Origin: Alphaproteobacteria bacterium
GTDB lineage: Bacteria > Pseudomonadota > Alphaproteobacteria > UBA6615
Assembly: GCA_002722515.1 (NCBI GenBank)
Contig: PBMH01000034.1
Coordinates: 1 to 63,796 of the forward strand
Length of the DNA: 63,796 bases
Reading direction: 5' to 3'
A program made the translations under genes and the position numbers. Of the stretch, positions 40,434 through 49,667 are shown in pieces (position 1 is the stretch's first letter; each line of letters starts with the position of its first letter). The notes below the pieces were generated by a model that searched no databases, had not been told where the DNA came from, and worked only from the letters and a program-made list of their open reading frames with translations.

Positions 40434-43400
40434 ATGATGCACGCAGATTTTGTTCACCTCCGGGTTCATTCCGCCTATTCCCTCGCCGAGGGTGCGCTGC
40501 GAGTGCCCCAACTTGTAGAATTGTGCCGTGAACGAAAGATGCCCGCACTCGCGATCACAGATACCGGAAACTTGTTCGGAGCGCTCGAATTTTCGTTAGA
40601 GGCGATACAGGCTGGAGTTCAGCCGATTATCGGCTGTCAGCTGGCGATTGCCAATGACACGGATGAAGGCGGAAGCGGGTTCCTTAGCGGGAGCATTGGA
40701 CCCGTCGACGATCAGATCGTGGTGTTAGCTCAGTCGGAGGAGGGCTATAGCAATCTGTTGGAAATTGTCAGCCGATCTTATGTAGAAATGGCGGACGACC
40801 GGCAGCCGTTGGTCACACTGGATGGAATTGCTGGTAAGACAGCCGGCCTTATCGCGCTGACTGGCGGCGTAATGGGGCTCCCCGGTCGCCTGATAGCTGC
40901 GGGGCAGGTGGATACTGCAGCGGCTGCGATTGAACGTCTGAGCAGAATGTTTCCCGGTCGCCTTTATATGGAACTACAGCGGCACGGCCTCGATATTGAG
41001 GACCGGTTAGAGCCTACCTTTATCGATCTTGCTTACAAGCACGAAATTCCGTTAGTCGCCACGAACGAGCCATTTTTCGCAGATGCGGCTATGTATGAGG
41101 CCCACGATGCTCTGCTGTGCATTTCCCAGAGCGCGTACGTGAGTCAGTCTGAACGACGCCGGGTGACGCAAGAGCATCGTTTCAAGTCGGCAGCAGAGAT
41201 GCGCGCCCTTTTCGCGGACTTACCAGAGGCCATCGACAACACGCTCGTTATAGCGCAGCGCTGCGCATTCATGCCCAAAGAGGCGCCCCCAATGCTGCCG
41301 CCGTATCCCACAGACGGTGGGCGTACGGAAGAGCAGGAGCTAACACGCGAGGCGGAAAAAGGGCTTGAGGCCCGGCTCGCCGCACATGTGTACACCGATG
41401 ATATGGGGAAAGTGGCCCGTGAGACTGCAGCGGCGCCGTACATAAAAAGGTTAAGCTACGAACTCGAAACCATTGTTAAAATGGGATATTCTGGTTACTT
41501 CTTGATTGTCTCAGACTTTATCAAATGGTCCAAGGCTAACGGCGTAGCCGTGGGCCCCGGTCGCGGTTCGGGGGCTGGTTCGGTAGTCGCGTGGTCACTC
41601 ACCATCACCGATCTGGATCCGCTGCGCTTTGGGTTGTTCTTTGAACGGTTCCTTAATCCCGAGCGAGTGTCGATGCCTGACTTCGACATCGATTTCTGCC
41701 AAGAGCGCCGAGATGAGGTGATTCACTATGTCCAGCAGAAGTTCGGGCAGGACCGGGTGGCGCAGATCATCACCTTCGGTAAGCTGCAGGCTCGCGCGGT
41801 GGTGCGTGATGTAGGTCGTGTACTGGAAATGCCCTACGGTCAGGTTGACCGTATCGCTAAAATGGTTCCGAATAACCCGGCCAAGCCTATGAGCCTGCAA
41901 GAGGCCATCGATAGTGAAGATGCGCTGCAGGTCATGCGCGGTGAGGACGAGGCGGTCGCGCACCTGCTGGACATCGCCCTTAAGCTTGAGGGGTTGTACC
42001 GTAATTCCTCGACCCACGCGGCGGGCGTGGTGATCGGCGACCGGCCACTGTCAGAAATAATACCGCTCTACCGTGACCCGCGCTCGGCAACGCTGGCGAC
42101 CCAGTTCTCTATGAAATATGTTGAGGCAGCTGGCCTCGTGAAGTTCGATTTCCTCGGTTTGAAGACTTTGGATGTTCTGCAGAAGGCCGTTGAATACCTT
42201 GCCGATCGGGGTGTCGATATTGACCTGGGAACTCTGCCCTTGGACGATGGCGCAACCTTCGAGATGCTGGCGCGCGGGGATACCACTGGCGTTTTCCAGT
42301 GCGAATCATCCGGTGTACGGGACGTTTTGCGCAAATTGGTTCCAGACAGGTTCGAGGACATCATTGCCGTTGTCGCGCTATATCGCCCAGGTCCTATGGA
42401 CAACATCCCCAGCTATATCGCCCGCAAGCATGGCAATGAGGAGGTAGATTACCTGCATAACAATCTGGAGGGCTGCCTGAAAGAGACCTACGGCATTCCG
42501 ATTTATCAGGAGCAGGTTATGCAGATGGCCCAGGAACTGGCGGGATACACGCTGGGCGGGGCCGATCTTTTGCGCCGGGCCATGGGCAAAAAGATTCAGG
42601 CGGAGATGGATGCCCAGCAGGAGACGTTTGTTGCTGGGGCAGCAGCGCGCGGTGTTGACGAGGCTACCTCGACGCGAATCTTTGAGACCATCGCTAAGTT
42701 TGCCGGCTATGGGTTCAACAAGGCCCACGCTGCCGCCTACGCCCTAATTGCTTACCAGACGGCCTATTTGAAGGCGAACTATCCTGTTGAGTTTTTTGCG
42801 GCGTCAATGACGTTGGACATGGGGAATACCGACAAGCTGGCTATCTATAAGCAGGAACTCGCTAAAAACCGCATAGAGTTGCTGCCGCCGGACGTGAATC
42901 GCTCGGGCGTAGACTTTACCCTCGCCTTTATTGACCCCGACGCGAGTGGTGAGGATATGCGAGCAAACGAAGGTACGCAGCCGTCACCGATTGGCGGGAT
43001 CCACTATGCCCTAGCAGCAATTAAGGGGGTTGGTCGGGCGGCGATGGTGGACATGGTAAGGGAACGAGACGAAAACGGGGCCTTCAAAACGCCCTTTGAG
43101 GTGGTAAGCCGTCTTGATTCCCATGTGTTAAACCGCCGTCAACTTGAGCAACTGGTGCAGGCGGGCGCCTTAGACACCTTGGATACGAACCGAGCGCGAA
43201 CCTTTGACGCAATAGATCAAATTTTCGGGCACGCCCAGAGTATTCAGCGGGAGCGCGAGAGTGGCCAATTTAGTTTACTCGGTGTTACCGGAGAGGGCAT
43301 TGGAATTCCTGAACCAACACCCACCGACCGCGCTGACTGGGCTAAGGCCGAGCGCCTGCAACGAGAGTTCGACGCGGTTGGGTTCTATATGTCAGCGCAT

Positions 43401-43463
43401 CCGCTCGACGAATATGGCAACCTGCTGGATAGGCTCCGGGGTCGTGGGCAGTGGAGAACTTGA
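40434..43463 (+). CDS. dnaE: DNA polymerase III alpha subunit, main part before a frameshift
   Basis: Replicative polymerase. This open frame holds 1009 residues. The PHP domain begins FVHLRVHSAYSLAEGA. The catalytic region has GPGRGSGAGSVVAW and the two-aspartate motif MPDFDIDFCQERRDEV near residue 420. The FNKAHAAAYALIAYQTAYLKANYP segment and the helix-hairpin-helix part follow. The frame ends early in LLDRLRGRGQWRT, where the family would continue LxxLGVV and into the OB-fold. The expected sequence resumes one frame on, from about 43438. Tandem ATGs stand at 40434 and 40437. Confidence 0.95.
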   Translation: MMHADFVHLRVHSAYSLAEGALRVPQLVELCRERKMPALAITDTGNLFGALEFSLEAIQAGVQPIIGCQLAIANDTDEGGSGFLSGSIGPVDDQIVVLAQSEEGYSNLLEIVSRSYVEMADDRQPLVTLDGIAGKTAGLIALTGGVMGLPGRLIAAGQVDTAAAAIERLSRMFPGRLYMELQRHGLDIEDRLEPTFIDLAYKHEIPLVATNEPFFADAAMYEAHDALLCISQSAYVSQSERRRVTQEHRFKSAAEMRALFADLPEAIDNTLVIAQRCAFMPKEAPPMLPPYPTDGGRTEEQELTREAEKGLEARLAAHVYTDDMGKVARETAAAPYIKRLSYELETIVKMGYSGYFLIVSDFIKWSKANGVAVGPGRGSGAGSVVAWSLTITDLDPLRFGLFFERFLNPERVSMPDFDIDFCQERRDEVIHYVQQKFGQDRVAQIITFGKLQARAVVRDVGRVLEMPYGQVDRIAKMVPNNPAKPMSLQEAIDSEDALQVMRGEDEAVAHLLDIALKLEGLYRNSSTHAAGVVIGDRPLSEIIPLYRDPRSATLATQFSMKYVEAAGLVKFDFLGLKTLDVLQKAVEYLADRGVDIDLGTLPLDDGATFEMLARGDTTGVFQCESSGVRDVLRKLVPDRFEDIIAVVALYRPGPMDNIPSYIARKHGNEEVDYLHNNLEGCLKETYGIPIYQEQVMQMAQELAGYTLGGADLLRRAMGKKIQAEMDAQQETFVAGAAARGVDEATSTRIFETIAKFAGYGFNKAHAAAYALIAYQTAYLKANYPVEFFAASMTLDMGNTDKLAIYKQELAKNRIELLPPDVNRSGVDFTLAFIDPDASGEDMRANEGTQPSPIGGIHYALAAIKGVGRAAMVDMVRERDENGAFKTPFEVVSRLDSHVLNRRQLEQLVQAGALDTLDTNRARTFDAIDQIFGHAQSIQRERESGQFSLLGVTGEGIGIPEPTPTDRADWAKAERLQREFDAVGFYMSAHPLDEYGNLLDRLRGRGQWRT

Positions 43464-43989
43464 GCAGTCCATAGAACGCCAGGGGGGGGCTGCTAACGTG
43501 GTCCTTGCTGGTTCCGTGATTGCGCTGCAGCAACGGACGTCGCAGCGCGGCAGTAAATATGCCTTCGTACAACTTTCGGATGCGCTGGGGACATTTGAGG
43601 TCACCATTTTCGCCGAGGTTCTTGCCGCCTCAAGGGATATTCTCGAAAGCGGTAACCCGGTGCTCGTTCAAACAGCGGCGCGGATTGAGGGAGGGCAACT
43701 GCGCTTGACGGGCCAGAGCGTACGAGAGCTTGAGAGCGCCGCGGCCAGCGCGCCCGTGGCTATTAGGGTATGGCTTGATGGTGCCGAGCCGATTGGGTCT
43801 CTCAGTACCCTGATCGATCGCGATGCGCGTCCGAAAGAGGGGCGGCGCGCCAACGGTCGCATCCGGTTGATTATTCCTGACGGGGAGCAGGATGTGATTG
43901 TACGCCTCGACGGCGGGTACCTGTGCACGCCTGAGCTGAATAGGGCCATACGAGCCATCCCGGGCGTAATTGATGTGAAAGAAATCTAG
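43438..43989 (+). pseudogene. dnaE: C-terminal part of dnaE in the +1 frame
   Basis: The +1 frame gives GVVGSGELEQSIERQGGAAN, then LAGSVIALQQRTSQRGSKYAF and VQLSDALGTFEVTIFAEVL, the OB-fold of DnaE, and ends PGVIDVKEI, a typical DnaE C-terminus. About 183 residues follow the junction. Joined across the shift at 43436-43441 (CCGGGG), the full protein would be about 1184 residues, a normal DnaE1 length. No start codon with a ribosome site stands at the head of this part. It is therefore a continuation rather than a second gene: a sequencing or assembly indel, a real mutation, or a programmed shift. Confidence 0.85.
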
Positions 43990-44075
43990 CTGGCGTCTGC
44001 GGCGTATCTCAAACTCTTTACGGACCCCCGATTTTTCGATGTAATCAGCTTTGGGGTTTTGAGGAGTGATAATTT

Positions 44076-44405
44076 ATGTCGACTAAACTGAACGAAAAGA
44101 CTGCGAACGAAGCGGCAGATCGCCAAATTGGCCATTTTGAAACTCTGGTTGATGACGATAAAACCCGGGTAACCCAATGGCATATCATGCCAGGGCAGCA
44201 GACCGGCTGGCATCTGCACGATTTCGACTATTTGACGATCCAGCAATCCGAGGGCCGACTGCATCTCGATCATGCCGATGGTAGCCAGCGCGATATCGAC
44301 TATGTTCCGGGGAAGGCCGTAATGATCAAGGCGCCAGTTGAGCACAACGCTACCAATGTAGGCGACGTGGATATCCGTGTGTTGGAGATTGAGTACAAAT
44401 TCTGA
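44076..44405 (+). CDS. small cupin-domain protein, copy 1
   Basis: Single-domain cupin of 109 residues. Metal ligands are plausible at His46 and His48 (GWHLHDFDY) and His90 (VEHN). The usual glutamate ligand is not obvious in the first motif. It has a GAGGAG site. It is a clear paralogue of the next gene: both share a KLxEK start, GHxExLVD, TRxT, GWHxH, EHN and a final LEIEYK. The substrate and function are not known. The gene pair lies between dnaE and rpsB. Confidence 0.85.
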   Translation: MSTKLNEKTANEAADRQIGHFETLVDDDKTRVTQWHIMPGQQTGWHLHDFDYLTIQQSEGRLHLDHADGSQRDIDYVPGKAVMIKAPVEHNATNVGDVDIRVLEIEYKF

Positions 44406-44415
44406 GGAGCTGGTA

Positions 44416-44757
44416 ATGTCTCGAAAACTCGACGAAAAGAGGCGTTCTGAGGTGTCCGGAGCCAAGCCCGGACACTACGAGGTTTTGGTCGACAATGCGG
44501 TGACGCGGATCACGTTCCACCGCATCGAGGCTGGTGAGTGCTCGGGCTGGCACAAACACGAACATGACTATGTTGGTTATCACTTCGGCGACAGTGAAGT
44601 GCGTATCGAGCGTGGCGATGGCGATGCGCCATCTTCCATGGCCTCGAAGAGCGGTATTGCCACCTTTTATGAAGTCGGCGGGGGGTTTGAGCACAACGTG
44701 ACGGTGGTCTCTGATACACCCCTAGTCGCTCTCGAAATCGAATACAAAAAATCCTAG
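44416..44757 (+). CDS. small cupin-domain protein, copy 2
   Basis: Single-domain cupin of 113 residues, 10 bases after copy 1, with its own GAGGAG site before the ATG at 44416. Predicted metal ligands are His46, His48 and possibly His50 in GWHKHEHDY, and His93 in FEHN. The longer in-frame start at 44377 overlaps copy 1 and was rejected. The middle segment diverges from copy 1 while both ends are conserved, so a tandem duplication with divergence is likely. Function unknown. Confidence 0.85.
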   Translation: MSRKLDEKRRSEVSGAKPGHYEVLVDNAVTRITFHRIEAGECSGWHKHEHDYVGYHFGDSEVRIERGDGDAPSSMASKSGIATFYEVGGGFEHNVTVVSDTPLVALEIEYKKS

Positions 44758-44787
44758 GGCAACACTTGCGATAGGGCGAATAAGGCC

Positions 44788-44816
44788 TTGTCACAGGTGG
44801 AATATACGGGTATCAA
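44788..44816 (+). promoter_or_regulatory. sigma-70 type promoter of the rpsB operon
   Basis: TTGTCA at 44788-44793, a 17-base spacer and TATCAA at 44811-44816. The -35 matches five of six bases of the consensus and the -10 matches four. The predicted start near 44823 gives a leader of about 127 bases before the rpsB ATG. Confidence 0.55.
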
Positions 44817-44891
44817 CCCGCCGATCCCGGTGTTACGGGACATATTTCACACGCAGACCTGCGGCAGGCGGATAGATATCCCCGCTCGTCG

Positions 44892-44944
44892 AACCGGTGC
44901 CCTTCGGGGCGTTAGTCTGCGGAGGCATAACCGGTTAAGGAGAG
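44892..44944 (+). promoter_or_regulatory. structured rpsB leader with UUCG hairpin
   Basis: AACCGGT at 44892-44898 can pair with ACCGGTT at 44930-44936 (7 bp). Inside lies the hairpin GCCC-TTCG-GGGC at 44899-44910, a stable UUCG tetraloop. The ribosome site AAGGAGAG at 44937-44944 follows the outer stem directly. Such a fold could let S2 or another factor control translation; autoregulation of rpsB-tsf by S2 is known in enterobacteria. Confidence 0.4.
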
Positions 44945-44949
44945 AGACC

Positions 44950-45807
44950 ATGGCGGTCCCGACATTTACTATGCGCCAGCTTTTGGAAGCCGGTGTTCAT
45001 TTCGGTCACAATACCCGGCGCTGGAACCCGAAGATGGAGCCGTTTATCTTTGGCGTCCGCAACGGCATTCATATCATCGATCTTCAGCAGACTGTGCCGA
45101 TGCTCTATGCAGCACTTAATGCCGCACGCAGCGTGGCATCCGAGGGGGGGCGCGTGTTGTTTGTAGGGACCAAGCGTGCTGCTAGCGATATCGTCGCAGA
45201 ATCGGCCCGTAAGTGCGGTCAATACTACGTCAACCAACGTTGGTTGGGCGGCATGCTTACCAACTGGACAACGATTTCCCGGTCGATCAAGACGCTACGT
45301 GAGCTTGAGGAGCAGCTTTCGGGTGAGGCGGCGCTTGGTCTAACCAAGAAGGAAACACTTCAGTTGACTCGGCGTCGCGATAAGCTCGAGATGGCACTTG
45401 GCGGAATTAAGGAGATGGGTGGGCGTCCTGACCTGGTGGTGGTTATCGATACCAACAAAGAGGACATTGCAATTAAAGAAGCTAAGAAACTTGGTATTCC
45501 GGTTGTTGGAGTGGTTGACTCCAACTCTAATCCGTCCGGCATCGATATGCCGATCCCGGGCAATGACGATGCAATGCGCGCTATTCAGCTGTATTGTGAC
45601 TTATTCGCCGGCGCGGTTATTGATGGGTTGCAGCAGGACATGGCCGCCGCTGGGGTAGATATTGGTTCTGCCGAAGCTCCAGCCCAAGAGGTTCCTTTAG
45701 AGTCGGGCCCTGCCGAGACTGGGGCTGCGGAATCTGAGCCGGTTGCGGTCGTTAACGAGGTAGCTGCAGAAACGCCCGCGGAGAACGCCGCCGAACCGGC
45801 CTCCTGA
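44950..45807 (+). CDS. rpsB: 30S ribosomal protein S2
   Basis: Small-subunit protein of 285 residues from the ATG at 44950, which has an AAGGAGAG site. The N-terminus [24 protein letters not shown] and [11 protein letters not shown] are family hallmarks. A longer frame from 44788 reads through the promoter and leader and was rejected. After about residue 235 there is an acidic Glu/Ala/Pro-rich tail of some 45 residues, often seen in alphaproteobacteria. It heads a long co-oriented run to lpxB. Confidence 0.98.
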   Translation: MAVPTFTMRQLLEAGVHFGHNTRRWNPKMEPFIFGVRNGIHIIDLQQTVPMLYAALNAARSVASEGGRVLFVGTKRAASDIVAESARKCGQYYVNQRWLGGMLTNWTTISRSIKTLRELEEQLSGEAALGLTKKETLQLTRRRDKLEMALGGIKEMGGRPDLVVVIDTNKEDIAIKEAKKLGIPVVGVVDSNSNPSGIDMPIPGNDDAMRAIQLYCDLFAGAVIDGLQQDMAAAGVDIGSAEAPAQEVPLESGPAETGAAESEPVAVVNEVAAETPAENAAEPAS

Positions 45808-45867
45808 CGCAAATTGCAAGTAATAAGTATTCGTATTTAGAACACGAGATCCGAGTGGAGTGTCCGC

Positions 45868-46788
45868 ATGGCTGAGATCACGGCTGCCGCCGTTAAAGAA
45901 CTGCGTGAAAAGTCTGGCGCAGGTATGATGGATTGTAAAACCGCATTGATGGAAAGTGACGGCGATATGGACGCGGCCGTTGACTGGTTGCGGAAGAAGG
46001 GGCTGTCTGCTGCTGAGAAGAAGGCAGGCAGGGCTGCTGCTGAGGGTCTCGTCGGCGTAGCTGTTGACGGTAAGACGGGTGCCCTAGTTGAGGTGAATTC
46101 GGAAACGGATTTTGTTGCCCGTAACGAGGTATTCCAGGAGTTTGTCTCCAAGGTAACGAAGCTGGCTCTTTCTCACGTTGATAACGAGGTTGCGTTGAAG
46201 GCCGCGTCATTAGATGGCGGCGTATCGGTCGAAGAATCAGTCGTCGATTTGGTGGCCACGATTGGCGAAAATATTGGCTTCCGCCGCTCGACGGGACTGA
46301 CAGTGAACGACGGCGTTGTATCGGGGTACGTCCATAATCAGGTCGCACCCGGACTGGGCAAGATTGGTGTCCTAGTGGCTCTGGAGTCGACCGGTGATGC
46401 TGTCAGGCTAGAGGAGCTCGCGCGCCAGTTGGCGATGCATGTCGCCGCAGCACAGCCACAGTTCCTTGATATCGCTTCTGTCGATGGGGAAGCGCTCGCT
46501 CGTGAGCGTGAGGTCTTGGCCGAGCAGGCTCGCGCGTCAGGTAAGCCCGAGGAAATAGTTGAGAAAATGGTGGAAGGGCGACTGCGTAAGTTTTACGAAG
46601 AGGTAGTACTCAGCGAGCAGACCTATGTGATCGATGGTGAAACAAAGGTTTCGAAGGTCGTTGAAGATGCAGCCAAGGAGATCGGTGCACCGGTTACCTT
46701 GGCAGGTTTCGTCCGTTACACGCTGGGCGAAGGGATAGAGCGCCGGGAAGATGACTTTGCGGACGAGGTGGCGAAGCTCGCCAAGTAG
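45868..46788 (+). CDS. tsf: elongation factor Ts
   Basis: Guanine nucleotide exchange factor for EF-Tu, 306 residues. The conserved opening [24 protein letters not shown], the TDFVARN motif near residue 80 and the [18 protein letters not shown] stretch are present. It follows rpsB by 60 bases, the universal pairing. Confidence 0.98.
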   Translation: MAEITAAAVKELREKSGAGMMDCKTALMESDGDMDAAVDWLRKKGLSAAEKKAGRAAAEGLVGVAVDGKTGALVEVNSETDFVARNEVFQEFVSKVTKLALSHVDNEVALKAASLDGGVSVEESVVDLVATIGENIGFRRSTGLTVNDGVVSGYVHNQVAPGLGKIGVLVALESTGDAVRLEELARQLAMHVAAAQPQFLDIASVDGEALAREREVLAEQARASGKPEEIVEKMVEGRLRKFYEEVVLSEQTYVIDGETKVSKVVEDAAKEIGAPVTLAGFVRYTLGEGIERREDDFADEVAKLAK

Positions 46789-46820
46789 TTTGCGGACCGG
46801 CCGAACGGAACGGTGATCCG

Positions 46821-47546
46821 ATGGCAGGCACATCCGAATTCAAGCGCGTTCTCCTGAAGGTTTCGGGTGAAGTCCTTATGGGTGATGGCGAATTCGGTCT
46901 CGAACCGCAGATGGTTTCTAGGATAGCCAGTGATATCGCCGAAGTTCACAAAGAGGGTTTAGAGCTGTGCCTCGTTGTTGGCGGCGGCAATATCTTTCGC
47001 GGTGTTTCGGTTGCTGCCGAGGGTATGGAGCGGACGAGCGCTGACTATATGGGCATGCTTGCGACGGTGATGAATGCTCTGGCGCTGCAGAGCGCGCTTG
47101 AAGCGTGCGGGGTACCAACCCGCGTTCTCTCTGCGATTCCCATGTCGACTGTATGTGAACCATATATTCGCCGTCGGTCGATACGTCACATGGAAAAAGG
47201 ACGGGTTGTGATCTTTGCCGCCGGCACGGGCAACCCTTATTTTACCACCGATACTGCGGCTGCACTCCGGGCTTCTGAAATGGACTGTGATTGCCTTCTC
47301 AAGGGGACCAAGGTCGACGGTGTCTATGCTGCCGACCCAGAAGAGGTTCCGGATGCGGAGCGATTTGACGAATTGACCCATTTTGACGTGTTACAGCGTG
47401 ACCTCAAGGTCATGGACGCGGCTGCGATTACATTGTGCCGTGAAAACGATATTCCGATTTTGGTGTTTTCGATCCAGAATGCAGGCGAGGTTAATCGTGT
47501 TCTGCATGGTGAGGGCCGTTGCACAATTGTTAGAGGAGAGAAATAG
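46821..47546 (+). CDS. pyrH: UMP kinase
   Basis: Hexameric amino-acid-kinase-fold enzyme that phosphorylates UMP, 241 residues. [15 protein letters not shown] at the N-terminus, [10 protein letters not shown], and the [16 protein letters not shown] segment are diagnostic. It lies 32 bases after tsf and is followed directly by frr. Confidence 0.98.
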   Translation: MAGTSEFKRVLLKVSGEVLMGDGEFGLEPQMVSRIASDIAEVHKEGLELCLVVGGGNIFRGVSVAAEGMERTSADYMGMLATVMNALALQSALEACGVPTRVLSAIPMSTVCEPYIRRRSIRHMEKGRVVIFAAGTGNPYFTTDTAAALRASEMDCDCLLKGTKVDGVYAADPEEVPDAERFDELTHFDVLQRDLKVMDAAAITLCRENDIPILVFSIQNAGEVNRVLHGEGRCTIVRGEK

Positions 47547-48101
47547 GTGTCGGCTGATGAAAGTGATCTCAAACGCCGTATGGATGGCGCAATCGAGGCC
47601 TTGAAGCGCGAGTTTTCCGGCCTACGAACGGGCCGTGCATCGACTTCGCTTTTGGACAGTGTAACGGTTGAGGCCTATGGCGCCGCCATGCCGATGAATC
47701 AGGTGGCGTCTGTGAGTGTGCCCGAACCGCGGCTGCTCGCGGTCCAGGTCTGGGACGACGGGAATACTAAGGCCGTCGAGAAAGCCATTATTGATTCCGA
47801 ACTTGGTCTCAACCCGCAGACAGAGGGAAATCTTATCCGTGTCCCGATCCCCGAATTGAGCGAAGAACGGCGCGAGGAGATGAGTAAAGTCGCCGCAAAA
47901 TATGCCGAACAGGCACGTGTTGCGGTTCGCAATGTGCGCCGTGACGGGATGGATGGACTGAAGAAGCTTGAGAAAGAGGGTGATATTTCGCAGGACGAGC
48001 ATCGCGCGCGCGGTGAGGATATCCAGACTATGACCGACGGTCATATCTCCAATATCGATGAACTGCTCGAAAGCAAAGAGCAGGAGATCATGCAGGTCTG
48101 A
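47547..48101 (+). CDS. frr: ribosome-recycling factor
   Basis: Splits post-termination ribosomes with EF-G, 184 residues. The GTG at 47547 abuts the pyrH stop and has a GAGGAGAG site. [20 protein letters not shown], the [11 protein letters not shown] segment and [15 protein letters not shown] are typical of domain I and the connecting region. Confidence 0.98.
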   Translation: MSADESDLKRRMDGAIEALKREFSGLRTGRASTSLLDSVTVEAYGAAMPMNQVASVSVPEPRLLAVQVWDDGNTKAVEKAIIDSELGLNPQTEGNLIRVPIPELSEERREEMSKVAAKYAEQARVAVRNVRRDGMDGLKKLEKEGDISQDEHRARGEDIQTMTDGHISNIDELLESKEQEIMQV

Positions 48102-48105
48102 GCCA

Positions 48106-48834
48106 ATGTCGGATGCGGCAGATCAAACGGGACAAGTGCCCGTACATATTGCGATCATCATGGACGGCAATGGACGGTGGGCCCGTGCGCGGGGCCTGCC
48201 GCGCTCTGCGGGGCATAGCAAGGGTGCAGATGCGGTAAAGCGGACACTCGAGGCCTCAGAGGAGCTAGGTGTCAGTTTTCTGACCCTCTTCGGCTTCAGT
48301 TCTGAAAATTGGAATAGGCCGGACGGTGAAGTCGACGATCTGATGGGGCTGCTACGTAGTTATTTGCAGAGTGAAACTTCAACCCTGCACAAACGCCAAG
48401 TTCGAATCCGAGTGATTGGGGATCGCTCACGTTTTTCGGACGATATCGTGGCCCTGATCGAAAGCGCCGAGCTGATGACGGCGGCGAATACGGGCCTTAA
48501 CCTTACCGCGGCGCTTAGCTACGGCGGCCGCCAGGATATCACCGAGGCCGTTCGGGCGCTGGCACTGCGTGCCGCCGACGGCGATCTGGACCCTGCGTCC
48601 ATTGACGAGGAGCTTGTCGGTCAGCATTTGTGGACCGGTGACATGCCTGATCCCGATCTTCTGATTCGAACAAGCAACGAGCAACGGATTAGTAATTTCC
48701 TGCTTTGGCAGTGCGCGTATACCGAGTTGGTCTTTGCTGATGTACTCTGGCCAGATTTTGGGCGCACTCAGCTGGAGCAGTGCATAGCCGAGTATAATAG
48801 GCGTGACCGGCGGTTTGGCGCTGTGGCTGGCTAG
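48106..48834 (+). CDS. uppS: undecaprenyl diphosphate synthase
   Basis: Cis-prenyltransferase that makes the C55 lipid carrier for peptidoglycan, 242 residues from the ATG at 48106. The catalytic Asp20 lies in IIMDGNGRWARARGLPRSAGH. FGFSSENWNRP and the C-terminal PDPDLLIRTSNEQRISNFLLWQ are family motifs. A start at 48058 lies inside frr and was rejected. Confidence 0.97.
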   Translation: MSDAADQTGQVPVHIAIIMDGNGRWARARGLPRSAGHSKGADAVKRTLEASEELGVSFLTLFGFSSENWNRPDGEVDDLMGLLRSYLQSETSTLHKRQVRIRVIGDRSRFSDDIVALIESAELMTAANTGLNLTAALSYGGRQDITEAVRALALRAADGDLDPASIDEELVGQHLWTGDMPDPDLLIRTSNEQRISNFLLWQCAYTELVFADVLWPDFGRTQLEQCIAEYNRRDRRFGAVAG

Positions 48835-48839
48835 AGGCA

Positions 48840-49667
48840 TTGAAGCAACCTAACGATCAGCTTGCTGCGACGGGTGGACCGAGCAATGTCATGCTACGGA
48901 TATTATCCGCGCTTGTTATGGCTCCAGTGGCGTTGTTCTGCGTCTGGTTGGGGTCGCCTTGGCTCGCCGGTTTACTAGTGATCATTATTCTCGCAGCTGG
49001 TGCTGAATGGCGAACGATTGCCGCGATTGACGGTGCCAGTTTACGCGCGTTACTTATAGTGGTGCCGCTGTTCGTCCTGATAGCGTCCGAAGTTGGCAGT
49101 CCAGCTGCGGGCGTAGTTGTCCTTTTAGTTGGTATCGTTCTGACCATAGGTGCTTTCTCTGAGCCGCTGGGCGACCGCTTATGGACGTTGACGGCGCAGC
49201 TGCATCTCGCGTTGCCGGTTATCGCGATCCTATCCTTGCGAACTCAACCGCATACGGGTCTCGACCTGGTCGCGTTCATGTTTGTGATGGTCTGGATGTC
49301 GGACATCGGTGGCTATATAACAGGGCGCTTGGTCGGCGGCCCCAGAATGGCTCCGCGGATTAGTCCCAACAAAACTTGGTCGGGCGCTTTCGGAGCCGTT
49401 TTATTCCCTCTGGCGGCGGCAGTGATGCTGGCACACATTTTTAGTGTTGAGGTGGAGCCGGTGCTTGCTGTTGCGGCTTTGTTAAGTGCAGTGGCTCAGG
49501 CGGGTGATCTTACCGTATCCTTGGTTAAGCGCCGGTTCGGTGTAAAGGACTCTGGAACGCTCATCCCTGGACATGGCGGAGTACTTGATAGGATCGATGG
49601 CCTACTTTTTGCGGCTCCGGCTCTTGCATTGATTGTACTTCTCTTTGGAACGGATTTCATTTCATGA
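48840..49667 (+). CDS. cdsA: phosphatidate cytidylyltransferase
   Basis: Membrane enzyme making CDP-diacylglycerol for phospholipid synthesis, 275 residues with about seven helices. The C-terminal signature is visible in parts: SDIGGYITGR, SPNKTWSGAFG, KRRFGVKDSG and IPGHGGVLDRIDGL. I chose a TTG start at 48840 with an AGAGG site 4 bases away. An ATG at 48891 would still keep the first helix. The stop overlaps the dxr ATG. Confidence 0.95.
   Translation: MKQPNDQLAATGGPSNVMLRILSALVMAPVALFCVWLGSPWLAGLLVIIILAAGAEWRTIAAIDGASLRALLIVVPLFVLIASEVGSPAAGVVVLLVGIVLTIGAFSEPLGDRLWTLTAQLHLALPVIAILSLRTQPHTGLDLVAFMFVMVWMSDIGGYITGRLVGGPRMAPRISPNKTWSGAFGAVLFPLAAAVMLAHIFSVEVEPVLAVAALLSAVAQAGDLTVSLVKRRFGVKDSGTLIPGHGGVLDRIDGLLFAAPALALIVLLFGTDFIS

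Noticed and set aside
41500-43463. Intein or split dnaE as the reason for the interruption
   Set aside because: There are no intein splice motifs, and the two parts join across a single base rather than an insertion.
43261-43989. Independent small gene starting inside the dnaE end
   Set aside because: The first 60 or so codons overlap intact DnaE in another frame, and only the part after about 43438 resembles DnaE. It is the shifted continuation, not a separate gene.
44788-44949. N-terminal extension of ribosomal protein S2
   Set aside because: The frame runs through the promoter and leader, while the ATG at 44950 has a strong ribosome site and the normal S2 N-terminus.
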